DNA from: Sciscionella sediminilitoris
Lineage (GTDB): Bacteria; Actinomycetota; Actinomycetes; Mycobacteriales; Pseudonocardiaceae
Direction of reading: 5' to 3'
Assembly (NCBI RefSeq): GCF_000737195.2
Contig: NZ_JALM01000020.1
Coordinates: 124,001 to 188,000, forward strand
DNA: 64,000 bases
Positions 49,599-57,250 of the stretch are shown here, one piece after another (positions within the stretch are counted from its first letter, which is position 1; each line of letters opens with the position of its first letter). A program made the translations under genes and the position numbers. The notes under the pieces were generated by a model, which saw only the letters and a program-made list of their open reading frames with translations, was not told the origin of the DNA and did not search any database.

Positions 49599-50033
49599 TC
49601 ACGCGTCGATGGTGGCGATCATCTCCACCTCGACCGAGGCTTCGTGCGGTAACTGAGCGACTCCGACAGCGGAACGCGCATGCCGGCCTCGCTCTGGCCC
49701 CAGACGATCGAGGATCGCCTCGGACGCGCCGTCGACGACCAGGCCAAGCGGGACCGGGTCGCCGGGCCGGGCAACGACGAAGCCAGTGATCTTCGCGACC
49801 GAGAACCGGCGCCCGGCGAGGTGCCGCTCGAGAACATCGAGACAGGCCGCCGCGCTGATACCGGCGGCCGCCCGGGCTTGGTCGACATCGACGGCGACAC
49901 CAACGGCGCCGTGCGCGACGATGGTTCCGTCTCGCCGGGGAAGCTGCCCACTGACGAACAGAAAACCGTTGCGTTCCACCACTGGGGTCACCCAAGGGCT
50001 CGGCACACTGCTTGCTTGCGGGGTTGTACTCAT
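49599..50033 (-). CDS. RidA/YjgF-family protein
   Basis: A 144-residue member of the Rid family. PSPWVTPVVERNGFLFVSGQ near residue 12 is the N-terminal strand pattern, and VEVEMIATID at the end carries the conserved C-terminal strand in which a Glu of the active site usually lies. The catalytic Arg of true RidA enamine deaminases (in a CxRT-like loop) is not evident; the corresponding region is ITGFVVARPGDPVPLGLVVD. It may hydrolyse an imine or another labile intermediate. ATG 50033 overlaps the MFS gene stop in ATGA and follows AAAGGATCC, so it is coexpressed with the transporter. Confidence 0.87.
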   Translation of the reverse strand: MSTTPQASSVPSPWVTPVVERNGFLFVSGQLPRRDGTIVAHGAVGVAVDVDQARAAAGISAAACLDVLERHLAGRRFSVAKITGFVVARPGDPVPLGLVVDGASEAILDRLGPERGRHARSAVGVAQLPHEASVEVEMIATIDA

Positions 50034-51376
50034 CGAAGGGATCCTTTCAGCGTGAGGTTGGTGGCAAACGGGGCCCAGCGTGTCTCCGGCGAGCGCATCA
50101 GCAAGACGATGCCCAGTGCGTAGAGCACGAGAAGCAGCACGATCACACTCCACGGCGTACCGGTGAGCGCGAGCAGCCCCGCGGCGACGAACGGCGTGGG
50201 ACCACCGGTGACGAGGTTGTTCAGCGTGTAGACGGCCGCATGACCCGAGTACCGCACGGATGCCGGGAAAAGCTCACCGAAGAACGAGGCGAGTACACCG
50301 ACGGCGAGTAGTTGCGCGCCTTGGGTCAGCACCATCGAAAGCAGGATCGCCGGCCACGCCCGGGTATCCAGCAGCGGGAAAAACACACAGAACCCGAGAG
50401 CCGATGTCGACAGCGCGAGCATGATCACCCGCTTGCGCCCGAACCGGTCCGACAGCCATCCGCCGAGCGGAACAATCCCCAGCCCCGCCACGTTGAGCGT
50501 CAGCAGCAGACTGAACGTGGTCGTCGTACTCAGGCCGAGCGTGCCGGTCATGTACGACAGGGCATAAGTGGTAACGACGACGCCGCATGCCGTGTTCGGC
50601 GCCCAGATCGTTGCCGTGCGGACAATGTCACGCCACTGCGATCGGAACACGGCCACGAGCGGCGTGCGCTGCTCGCCACCGACCGCCTGTGCGGCCTGGA
50701 AAGCCGGCGACTCTTCGAGACTGCGCCGGATAATGTAGCCGAGAATCGCCATCAGGCCGCCGAAGAAAAAGGGGATCCGCCACCCCCACTGCTGCAGTTC
50801 CTGATCACCGAGCAGGGCGCCGGCAATAATGAGGAAGACCGACACGATGACCTGGCCTCCCGGGTTCCCCATGTTGATTGCCGCTCCCGCAAGGCCACGC
50901 CGGCGATCCGAGGCGTACTCCAAGGCGAGGATCATCGCGGCACTCCCCTCCCCGCCCAGCGCGAAGCCTTGAACGAAGCGAAGAGTCACCAGAGCGACAG
51001 GGGCCCAGACCCCGATCGTGGCGTACCCGGGTATGAGACCGATCGCGACCGACGCGATTCCCATGGTGGTCAGGGTGATCACCATGGTCGGCTTGCGCCC
51101 GACGCGATCGCTGATCCGCGCGAACCACGCGGCACCGAGTGGGCGTGCGATGAATCCCACGCCGTAAGTGGCGAACGATTGCAGCAGGGCCGCTGTCGGT
51201 GAAGCCGCCGGGAAGAACACGGCCGGGAACACGGTGCCCGCGAGCGCGCCGTAGAGAAGGAAATCGAACCACTCCATCGTGTTGCCCAGCGCGCCACCGA
51301 GAAGTACACGCCCGATGCCACTCGCACGGCGATGCGGGACGTGCGTCGCGACGTCCTGGTTGGGTGACTGACTCAC
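50030..51376 (-). CDS. MFS transporter, metabolite:H+ symporter (MHS) type
   Basis: A 448-residue permease with twelve predicted membrane segments. ALGNTMEWFDFLLYGALAGT at the N-terminus and FARISDRVGRKPTMVITLTTM near residue 85 are hallmarks of the metabolite:H+ symporter group (proline/betaine, citrate, alpha-ketoglutarate, shikimate carriers); RFVQGFALGGEGSAAMILAL near residue 135 is the third. It most likely imports the acidic substrate of the module. The start is GTG 51376 behind AAAGGAG. Operator copy 2 lies 38 bases upstream, shared with the divergent D-glutamate-cyclase-like gene. Confidence 0.92.
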   Translation of the reverse strand: MSQSPNQDVATHVPHRRASGIGRVLLGGALGNTMEWFDFLLYGALAGTVFPAVFFPAASPTAALLQSFATYGVGFIARPLGAAWFARISDRVGRKPTMVITLTTMGIASVAIGLIPGYATIGVWAPVALVTLRFVQGFALGGEGSAAMILALEYASDRRRGLAGAAINMGNPGGQVIVSVFLIIAGALLGDQELQQWGWRIPFFFGGLMAILGYIIRRSLEESPAFQAAQAVGGEQRTPLVAVFRSQWRDIVRTATIWAPNTACGVVVTTYALSYMTGTLGLSTTTTFSLLLTLNVAGLGIVPLGGWLSDRFGRKRVIMLALSTSALGFCVFFPLLDTRAWPAILLSMVLTQGAQLLAVGVLASFFGELFPASVRYSGHAAVYTLNNLVTGGPTPFVAAGLLALTGTPWSVIVLLLVLYALGIVLLMRSPETRWAPFATNLTLKGSLR

Positions 51377-51413
51377 GTGCCGCTCCTTTGCTCTTCACGT
51401 TCGAACGAGTCTA

Positions 51414-51430
51414 ATATATGTAACGTATAT
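51414..51430. promoter_or_regulatory. GntR operator copy 2 (MFS / DUF4392 divergent promoter)
   Basis: ATATAT-GTAAC-GTATAT, one mismatch from a perfect 6-bp inverted repeat, lies midway between the divergent starts at 51376 and 51458. Read on the minus strand it is ATATAC-GTTAC-ATATAT, nearly identical to copy 1. Confidence 0.8.
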
Positions 51431-51457
51431 TCGTCACCTCAATGTGGGAGAGGCACC

Positions 51458-52381
51458 GTGGGAACGGACATCGCAGTTCTGGAGAAGATCGTGGGCCGCA
51501 CGATCCGCCGGGACATCAGTAACTTGGTCGCTTTCGCCGAGGGCGACCTGGAGAAGGCGGCTCGGTCGATCGCCGAGCACGAACAGCCACACATCGGCAT
51601 CATCTGCGGCTTCTTCGTCCGGCACGCCGAACCGCCGTCACCGGAGACGGACGGCCTCAACGGCATGGCTCAGCTCGCTGCCGGATTCCTCGCGGCCGGC
51701 GCGAAGGTCACCGTCATCACCGACGCACCGAGCGCCAAAGCGGTGTGGGCCGCAACGAAGGTCGTTCCAGGGAAGGTCACGCTGGAGATCGTGGACGTCG
51801 ACGCGGCCGCGGTCCGCGAGCTCCGCGGGCGGTTGGAGTCGCGAGCGGCACCGTTGACGCATCTGGTGGCGATCGAACGGTGTTCGCTGGCCGCGGACGG
51901 GATCCCGCACCGGGAGCACGGCTGGGATATTTCCGGAGACACCGCCCCGCTGGACTATCTGTTCGAAGACCAGGGCTGGACGGCTCCGTGGAAAACGATC
52001 GGAATCGGTGACGGTGGCAACGAGATCGGCATGGGCAATCTGCCGGTCGAGATCGTCGAACGCGATATCCCCAACGGTTCGAAGATCGCGGCGGCCACCG
52101 GCGCCGACTGGCTGCTCGTCGCCGGGGTCGCGAATTGGGGCGCCTATGCGCTTCTGGCCGCTGTCGCTGCGATACAGCCGGAGCACCGCGAGGCATTGTT
52201 GTCACATTTCGACGGCGAGTTCGAGGAAACCGTCCTCCGGGCCGCGGTCGAGGTCGGCCAGGCGATCGATGACTCCCGCGTCGACCGCGCCGGTCAGCTG
52301 CAGATGACGATCGACCGCCTGCCGCTGAAGGACCACATCGACATCATCAACGAACTCCGCGACGCCGTCCTGGCACCGTGA
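51458..52381 (+). CDS. D-glutamate-cyclase-like protein (DUF4392)
   Basis: A 307-residue protein of the DUF4392 family, which includes the cyclase domain of vertebrate D-glutamate cyclase (D-glutamate to 5-oxo-D-proline). HIGIICGFFVRHAEPPSPET near residue 45 and KTIGIGDGGNEIGMGNLP near residue 184 are the conserved family motifs. GTG 51458 follows GGGAGAGG; in-frame codons further upstream would overlap the operator. In bacteria the family is poorly characterised. Its presence in an otn-type module, with a racemase-superfamily protein and a RidA-type protein, suggests that an amino acid or lactam is also processed here (inference). Confidence 0.8.
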   Translation: MGTDIAVLEKIVGRTIRRDISNLVAFAEGDLEKAARSIAEHEQPHIGIICGFFVRHAEPPSPETDGLNGMAQLAAGFLAAGAKVTVITDAPSAKAVWAATKVVPGKVTLEIVDVDAAAVRELRGRLESRAAPLTHLVAIERCSLAADGIPHREHGWDISGDTAPLDYLFEDQGWTAPWKTIGIGDGGNEIGMGNLPVEIVERDIPNGSKIAAATGADWLLVAGVANWGAYALLAAVAAIQPEHREALLSHFDGEFEETVLRAAVEVGQAIDDSRVDRAGQLQMTIDRLPLKDHIDIINELRDAVLAP

Positions 52382-52391
52382 ACGACGGTCG

Positions 52392-52418
52392 GGGGTGCGA
52401 GACATCGGCTCGCACCCC
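52392..52418. terminator. Hairpin terminator between convergent genes
   Basis: GGGGTGCGAG (52392-52401) and CTCGCACCCC (52409-52418) form a perfect 10-bp stem with a 7-base loop, 10 bases after the stop of the DUF4392 gene and before the end of the convergent operon at 52524. Confidence 0.8.
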
Positions 52419-52523
52419 TCACCTTGTCGGCCCCCTTGGCCGACCGCACCCTGCCGAGATATCCACGGTGAATGCGGAAGCTGTGCACCTGTACCCCCGG
52501 GTCCGGGATCTGCCATACCGGAG

Positions 52524-53192
52524 TCAGAACAGGCCAGTGCTCCGATAACCGGCTCGGGCATCGGTGTTCGTGAGCCGATCGAGCGCGTCCATCGTCTGCC
52601 CGGTCGCGAGTTGTGCTCCGACGGCGAACGAGGTCGTGGACTGCAACTCTGCCGGCAGCGCACCGAGAACCTGGATGCCTGGAACATAATGCAGTTCGCT
52701 GACTTGCTGCACGGCGACATCGGCACGGCCGTCAAGGATCGCTTCCGCGGTGAAGCCCTTCTCCAGGATTGTCGCCTTCGACTCAACCTCTGCCCGAACG
52801 CCGAGTTCATCGAGAACGCGCAGGAAAGCCTTCCCGCTCGCCCCGGAACGCGACCACGCCACCGATCGGGCGCTGGTAACGAGCGCCCGGACGGCATCCG
52901 GGGAACCGACCGGTGCCACCGGCGCGTCGGGCGCGACGGCCACCCCGATCCCGACCGAGCCCACATGCCGAACGGTTTCCGGATCGAGCCGGCCATGCGC
53001 GGCCAGTTCCCGCACCCAGTCCTCGATCGCGAATACCAGATCGAACGGCTCACCGTCGGCGACTCGCTGCCGGAGCACGGCCGTCGGGTCGAACGTCACG
53101 TCGATCTCCCGGCCCTCGCGCGCCAACCGCGGCAACACATCCCGTTCCAGGGCAGCCGCCACCGCGAGCGTGCTGAACATCCGGAGCGTCAT
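52524..53192 (-). CDS. Periplasmic-binding-protein-like (ModA-type) domain without signal peptide
   Basis: A 222-residue protein with the fold pattern of molybdate/accessory solute-binding proteins: MFSTLAVAAALERDVLPRLA at the start, FDLVFAIEDWVRELAAHGRL near residue 55, and SVAWSRSGASGKAFLRVLDE near residue 110 with the phosphate/oxyanion-type loop. There is no signal peptide and no ABC transporter gene nearby, so it should be cytoplasmic. It overlaps otnC by ATGA and is last in its operon. It may bind a pathway intermediate or act as a sensor or chaperone; no such role is established for this family. Confidence 0.75.
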   Translation of the reverse strand: MTLRMFSTLAVAAALERDVLPRLAREGREIDVTFDPTAVLRQRVADGEPFDLVFAIEDWVRELAAHGRLDPETVRHVGSVGIGVAVAPDAPVAPVGSPDAVRALVTSARSVAWSRSGASGKAFLRVLDELGVRAEVESKATILEKGFTAEAILDGRADVAVQQVSELHYVPGIQVLGALPAELQSTTSFAVGAQLATGQTMDALDRLTNTDARAGYRSTGLF

Positions 53193-53821
53193 GACCGTCC
53201 CCGCAATGCATCGCGCTGCACAGGGTCGATGGTGCGGAAGGCCGATCCAGCCAACAGCAGCTGAATCGCGGCGGCTTCCTCGATCTCCTCGGCGAGATCG
53301 ACCGCGGCGGTGACGGTGGGAGCCGAAACAACCGGCCCGTGGTTACGCAGCCAAACAGCATGATGCGTTTCGGCAGCACTCGCGATGACCGCGCCCAGTG
53401 ATTCATCGCCCGGAACCGCGAAGGGGAGAATGGGCATCGAGCCGATCCGCATCGCGAAATACGCCGTCAGCGGCAACATCGGCTCGGCACCGTCCGGGAC
53501 ATCCAGGCAGGAGACCGCCGCCGCGTGACGGGAATGCGTGTGCACGACCGCAGCGTCCGAGGGCCGAGCACGAAGCATCGCCACGTGCAGGAAGGCCTCC
53601 TTGGACGGCTTCGGTCCCGCCAGATGCCGGCCAGCAAGGGACAGCACGGAGAGATCCATGACGTCGACGGTGCGCAACCGCCCGCGGGTCGGGGTGACGA
53701 GCACCGTGTCACCGGACCGGACCGATATATTTCCCGTTGAACCATGCGTCAGACCGCGCCGATCGATCTCCCGGGCTGCCTCCACCAACGCAACACCAGC
53801 TGGCGAGTGCTCGACATTCAC
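53189..53821 (-). CDS. otnC: Class II aldolase/adducin family protein (OtnC-like 3-oxo-tetronate 4-phosphate decarboxylase)
   Basis: A 210-residue class II aldolase-family enzyme. GLTHGSTGNISVRSGDTVLV near residue 25 is the phosphate loop, AAVVHTHSRHAAAVSCLD near residue 90 has the zinc-binding HTHSRH motif, and HAVWLRNHGPVVSAP near residue 150 the third zinc histidine. OtnC decarboxylates 3-oxo-tetronate 4-phosphate to dihydroxyacetone phosphate. GTG 53821 overlaps the stop of the hydrolase gene in GTGA, and its stop overlaps the solute-binding gene. With otnK and otnI in the same module, the OtnC assignment is stronger than from sequence alone. Confidence 0.87.
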   Translation of the reverse strand: MNVEHSPAGVALVEAAREIDRRGLTHGSTGNISVRSGDTVLVTPTRGRLRTVDVMDLSVLSLAGRHLAGPKPSKEAFLHVAMLRARPSDAAVVHTHSRHAAAVSCLDVPDGAEPMLPLTAYFAMRIGSMPILPFAVPGDESLGAVIASAAETHHAVWLRNHGPVVSAPTVTAAVDLAEEIEEAAAIQLLLAGSAFRTIDPVQRDALRGRS

Positions 53822-54729
53822 CGGCGCACCTCGTCGATGAATCGCCGGATCGCTGCGATGAGAGCTTCGGGCTGCTCCTCGGGAATGTAATGCCCCGATT
53901 CGCTGATGATCTCGCCGCGCAGGTCGGGAATGAGCGGGCGCAGCTTCTCCGGCAGATCCGGAGCCGATCCACGGTCGCCCGCGACGGCGAGGACCGGCAC
54001 CTTCGTCGGTTCTCGCACGAGCTCGGCATGCAATTCAGCGTCCCGGACGACGGCCCGGTAGTACCCGAGCATGCCGCGAAGCACTCCCGGAGTCTGGTAC
54101 GTGCGCACGTATTCGTCGATGTCCGCCTCAGTGAACGTGTCCTTCCAGTGCTCGGCCTTGCCGGCGAAGAACCACTCGATCAGCACTCGCTCCCGGCCGG
54201 CCAACAGGGCCTCGGGAAGATCCGGCACCGCGTTGAACAGAAAGTGCCAACTGCGCCAGCTTTCCTGCCCGAGCGGGATCGAGGACGGCAGCGTCACACC
54301 GGCGATATTGGCGTCGATCAGCACGACACCTTCGAGGTCAGCGGTCTGCTGATGGGCGTATGCGAAGCCGACCCACGCGCCGACGTCATGCCCGACGTAG
54401 ACGTGTTTGCCGACACCGAGATGCGTCAACAGCCCCCGCACCCGCGCTGCGCTGGTCCCGGTATCGAAACCATCTGCCGGCGCCGCCGAATACCCCTGCC
54501 CCGGCAGATCGATGGCGATCGTCCGGAACCGCTCCCCCAGGACCGGAAGGACATGGCGCCATGCATAGGCGCTCTGTGGATACCCGGCGATCAGCACCAC
54601 CGTCAGATCGCTCTCGAGGTCTCCAGCCTCAACGTAGTGCCATCGCTGGCCATCCACGGTACGCGCGGTCCGGCGCCGTCCACCGTGGCTCCCACCGATC
54701 CCCGCGGATCGCCCGTTCGCTGCTGTCAT
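53818..54729 (-). CDS. Alpha/beta hydrolase (haloalkane dehalogenase/epoxide hydrolase-like)
   Basis: A 303-residue alpha/beta hydrolase. The oxyanion region is LIAGYPQSAYAWRHVLPVLG near residue 50, the nucleophile elbow is VYVGHDVGAWVGFAYAHQ near residue 112 with Asp in place of Ser (as in epoxide hydrolases and dehalogenases), and the catalytic His lies in IISESGHYIPEEQPEAL near residue 280. A lactonase or esterase role would fit opening of a sugar-acid lactone but usually needs serine, so the Asp nucleophile points to epoxide or C-halogen hydrolysis. ATG 54729 follows GGAGG. It is the first gene of its unit, 66 bases behind operator copy 3. Confidence 0.88.
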   Translation of the reverse strand: MTAANGRSAGIGGSHGGRRRTARTVDGQRWHYVEAGDLESDLTVVLIAGYPQSAYAWRHVLPVLGERFRTIAIDLPGQGYSAAPADGFDTGTSAARVRGLLTHLGVGKHVYVGHDVGAWVGFAYAHQQTADLEGVVLIDANIAGVTLPSSIPLGQESWRSWHFLFNAVPDLPEALLAGRERVLIEWFFAGKAEHWKDTFTEADIDEYVRTYQTPGVLRGMLGYYRAVVRDAELHAELVREPTKVPVLAVAGDRGSAPDLPEKLRPLIPDLRGEIISESGHYIPEEQPEALIAAIRRFIDEVRR

Positions 54730-54790
54730 GACTTCCGCCTCCGTCGTCGCGGTCGAGCACAGACAGGACCATCACTTGCGGGTCCAGACA

Positions 54791-54817
54791 GTAAATATAC
54801 TACACGTATATTTACTG
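54791..54817. promoter_or_regulatory. GntR operator copy 3 (hydrolase-otnC promoter)
   Basis: The 11-bp arms AGTAAATATAC and GTATATTTACT are perfectly complementary around TACAC (core ATATAC-N5-GTATAT at 54796-54812). This is the longest copy of the motif and lies upstream of the hydrolase, otnC and solute-binding genes. Confidence 0.85.
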
Positions 54818-55193
54818 TTGGCCGGGATGGGTCTTGTCGAGATCACTACGACTGGTAACACCGATGAGGTCTCGCCGAAGGTTCTGCGTCAACGACGACA
54901 GCACACGAGCGCCGACCTGGGAGGTCGTGCAGCGTCGGTCGACAGCCGGTGGCTGTCTCCTCAACCCAAGATGGCCAATCAGATCCATAGTTAATCGGAC
55001 AGGGCATTTTTGTTGAAGATATCTTTGAGAAACGGATCGGCTACTGCGCAGGCGCCAGTGACGTTCGTGGTGAGGTTGGCGAATTCACCAGTAGTGAGGC
55101 CGGCTCGTACCTCATCAGCGTCCGTTGCCTTGGCGGGATTCGACCCGTTTTCGAGTGCGAGCCGGTTTCGAAACAGTTTCGGCGCGTCACGAC
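54818..55193. other. Non-coding stretch before the mobile-element relics
   Basis: This 376-base region contains no frame with a ribosome site or recognisable product. Its composition is less GC-rich than the neighbouring genes. A trace of a plus-strand reading (about 55050-55190) resembles transposase-flanking debris but cannot be assigned. Confidence 0.5.
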
Positions 55194-55337
55194 ATGGTCG
55201 GATCCATGGGCCGTGTCGGCGCGGCCGAGGATAACGCCGCCATCGGGAGTTTCTTCAGCCTGCTCCAGAAAACGTCCTCAACGGTCGCATCTGGGCCATC
55301 CGCGAACGCCTCGGGCCGCCATCGTGCCCTGGATCGA
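55194..55337 (+). mobile_element. IS3-family transposase (OrfB) relic
   Basis: The plus strand encodes SMGRVGAAEDNAAIGSFFSL followed by LQK and, after a one-base shift, NVLNGRIWAIRERL, then after another shift RAAIVPWIEGR. This is the conserved C-terminal part of IS3-family OrfB integrases (the DDE-domain end with the G-D-N-A-x-x-E-S-F-F motif, where the catalytic Glu position is now Gly). Two frame breaks and the lost Glu show it is inactive. The match ends abruptly at about 55337, where a recombinase relic on the other strand begins. Confidence 0.75.
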
Positions 55338-55545
55338 AGGACGGTGCTGACGGTGCGGCGTTCTATGCCGAATTGTTCGCCGAGTTCGTAGACGGTGGCC
55401 CCGGTTTGGTAGCGGTGATGAGCTCCTGGGTCTGCTAGTCGGTGAGTTGGCGTGCCCGTTTCGGAGGCCGCTGCCGGGCGGGGTCTGGGGCGGGTGTATC
55501 GAGCGGGGCAGTTTCTTCCGAAGGTTTTCGAGGGCTATGAACTGG
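55338..55545 (-). mobile_element. Serine recombinase/resolvase C-terminal relic
   Basis: On the minus strand KRARQLTD is followed by an in-frame TAG (55435-55437), then QTQELI and, after a one-base deletion, HRYQTGATVYELGEQFGIER and RTVSTVLR. This is the C-terminal helix-turn-helix region of actinobacterial serine recombinases/resolvases; the catalytic domain is absent. The preceding linker (ALENL...TAPLDTPAPDPARQ) is also recognisable up to about 55545. A stop codon and frameshift show it is dead. Confidence 0.75.
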
Positions 55546-55999
55546 TCCTTCGGGCTGTAATGAGCTCCCCCCAAAGGTCCAGGTTGGCGACAGTCGCCTC
55601 AGCACGACACCCAGTGCCCTGTCGCGAGACCCCAGGCTCGCAGCAGCAACGTCATGACGAGCTCAATAGCAGCAACGCAACTTTGCTTTCCTGATCGCCA
55701 CATCAACAGTCCCGCACACGAACTCGACAGGCCCACAATCCGAGGCCGCAAGCGTGACTCGCGAGGATACGAAAGTTCATACCGTCCGTAGCTTGCCCGA
55801 CCAGACACCCCATATCGCGGGATCACTATCTGCAGCCAGGCCAGGCAGGCCGATCAACACCGCCGACCACTGTCCACTCCGGACCAGCACCAGCACAGCA
55901 GTGAAAATCGAGCACCCACGGAGCACCACGCGGCCGTTCCCACCAGCAAAGATGATCACGAAACCAGAGAAATACCAGGTCAAACCCGGTGCTAGCGAG
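55546..55999. other. Non-coding stretch between recombinase relic and tRNA-Lys
   Basis: This 454-base region has no credible gene. Possible frames on either strand lack ribosome sites and recognisable products. I looked for a repeat of the tRNA 3' end that would mark an attachment site within this gap and did not see one. Confidence 0.5.
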
Positions 56000-56072
56000 T
56001 GGGCCGCCTGGGGCTCGAACCCAGAACCTACGGATTAAAAGTCCGCAGCTCTACCAATTGAGCTAACGGCCC
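56000..56072 (-). tRNA. tRNA-Lys (anticodon TTT)
   Basis: On the minus strand the sequence folds as a complete cloverleaf: acceptor stem GGGCCGT/GCGGCCC (last pair T-G), D arm GCTC-AATTGGTA-GAGC, anticodon arm GCGGA-CTTTTAA-TCCGT with anticodon TTT, variable AGGTT, T arm CTGGG-TTCGAGC-CCCAG, and discriminator A at 56000. No CCA is encoded, as is usual in actinomycetes. It borders a stretch of mobile-element relics on its 3' side, the classical position for integration into a tRNA gene. Confidence 0.96.
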
Positions 56073-56134
56073 GCAGCCGGGAGTCTATCGGGTGACGGTG
56101 AACCGTTCGGGGGCGGGTGCGTGCGGCGCGCGGG

Positions 56135-56803
56135 TCACTTGGTGAGCAGGCCTTCGACGAGGGCACGCAGCCCGTACGCGTAGGTGTCCTCGGCGCACAA
56201 CGCGGGCCAGCGCCCGGCGATCGCGGACAGTCGCGGCAGCTCGGGCTTGTCGAGTCGCCGGAACACGGTGTCGCGATAGGCGGGCCGGTCGAGCTCGGCG
56301 CGCTTGCGGTCGGCGCTGGCGCGCACGAGGATTTCCCCGACGGTGTAGTACCAGACGCTGCGGTAGAGGTGCACCGCTTCGTCCGCCGGGCAGCCGTGTT
56401 CCATGGCGGCATCGACGATGGCCTCGACCATCCACAGTGCGGCGTCCCCGATGAGGTCGTCGGCGGTGAGTACTTCGACGAGCCATGGCCAGCCGGCGAG
56501 GGCGTCGTGCATCACGGTGGCGGCGGCGAGGATCCGCTCCACGGGTTCGCGCGGCAGTTCGCGGCGCGGGATCCGGTCGGCGTAGTCGTCGAGCAGTGCG
56601 GCGAGTAGTTCTTCGCGGTCCCGGACATGGTGGTAGAGCGTGGTCGGGGCGACTCCGGCGCGCGCGGCGAGCTTGCGCATGGTCAGCCGTTCCCAGCCCT
56701 CGTCGTCAATGAGCTCGCGCGCGGCGCTCAGGATCTGGGCGCGGGAGGTGCGCGGTGGACGGCCGGTACGGCCCCGTTCCGGTGCTGCCATGCCCTCCAT
56801 CAT
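56135..56803 (-). CDS. TetR-family transcriptional regulator
   Basis: A TetR regulator of 222 residues from ATG 56803 (218 from the alternative ATG 56791). The helix-turn-helix is ILSAARELIDDEGWERLTMR with KLAARAGVAPTTLYHHVRD (about residues 24-63 from 56803). The C-terminal domain is of the type that follows DDYADRIPRR. It is divergent from a small cupin gene, and a perfect 20-bp palindrome lies between them and over the cupin start, so it very likely represses the cupin gene and itself. Confidence 0.92.
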   Translation of the reverse strand: MMEGMAAPERGRTGRPPRTSRAQILSAARELIDDEGWERLTMRKLAARAGVAPTTLYHHVRDREELLAALLDDYADRIPRRELPREPVERILAAATVMHDALAGWPWLVEVLTADDLIGDAALWMVEAIVDAAMEHGCPADEAVHLYRSVWYYTVGEILVRASADRKRAELDRPAYRDTVFRRLDKPELPRLSAIAGRWPALCAEDTYAYGLRALVEGLLTK

Positions 56804-56843
56804 CGCAGCAGCCCGCTCGACAATGGGGCACCCGCGATGCTAG

Positions 56844-56863
56844 TTTTCGAACATGTTCGAAAA
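56844..56863. promoter_or_regulatory. 20-bp perfect palindrome centred on the cupin start codon
   Basis: TTTTCGAACATGTTCGAAAA is identical to its own reverse complement. The ATG at its centre (56853-56855) is the predicted start codon of the cupin gene. The half-site TCGAAC recalls actinobacterial LexA boxes, but those need four bases between the half-sites and here there are two, so the adjacent TetR protein is the likelier ligand. Confidence 0.8.
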
Positions 56864-57218
56864 GTCGATCGATCTCTTCGAGTCGGTGATCCAGCTGCAC
56901 GGGGACGGGCTGCTCGCCGCGACCGACCGCCGCGCGGATCCGGGGATGTGGACGGTGGGCGCCTTTCACGCCGCGGACGACAAGGCAGTGCATGCCGACG
57001 TCTGGGAGCGGCATCCGGGCGCGTACGAACTGCTCTATGTCACCAAGGGCGCGGTCCGGGTGCACCTGCGCGAGGGCGGCGAACCGGTGACGGTCGGCGC
57101 GGGGAACTGTTATGTGGTACCGAAAAACACCTGGCACCGGCTCACCGTGGTGGAGCCGACCGACCTGCTCACCATCAGCCCGCGGGCCGAGACGCAGCAC
57201 GAGCGCAGGACGGACTGA
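56853..57218 (+). CDS. Cupin-domain protein under TetR control
   Basis: A 121-residue single-domain cupin. HADVWERHPGAYELLYVTKG near residue 47 is motif 1 (without the full HxH(x)3-4E metal set), and VGAGNCYVVPKNTWHRLTV near residue 82 is motif 2, with its histidine. It may bind a small metabolite rather than a metal. The start codon ATG 56853 lies in the middle of a perfect palindrome, so there is no room for a ribosome site and the message is probably leaderless; no good alternative start is present before motif 1. It is divergent from the TetR gene. Confidence 0.8.
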   Translation: MFEKSIDLFESVIQLHGDGLLAATDRRADPGMWTVGAFHAADDKAVHADVWERHPGAYELLYVTKGAVRVHLREGGEPVTVGAGNCYVVPKNTWHRLTVVEPTDLLTISPRAETQHERRTD

Positions 57219-57250
57219 CGGCGGCGCCCACGCGGGCGTACGGTCGGGCG

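Noticed and set aside
55546-55999. Attachment-site repeat of the tRNA-Lys 3' end
   Set aside because: No copy of the T-arm/acceptor sequence was found by eye in the adjacent non-coding stretch; a more distant copy cannot be excluded without a search.
56846-56861. LexA (SOS) box at TCGAAC...GTTCGA
   Set aside because: Actinobacterial SOS boxes have four bases between the half-sites; here there are two, and a TetR gene is adjacent.
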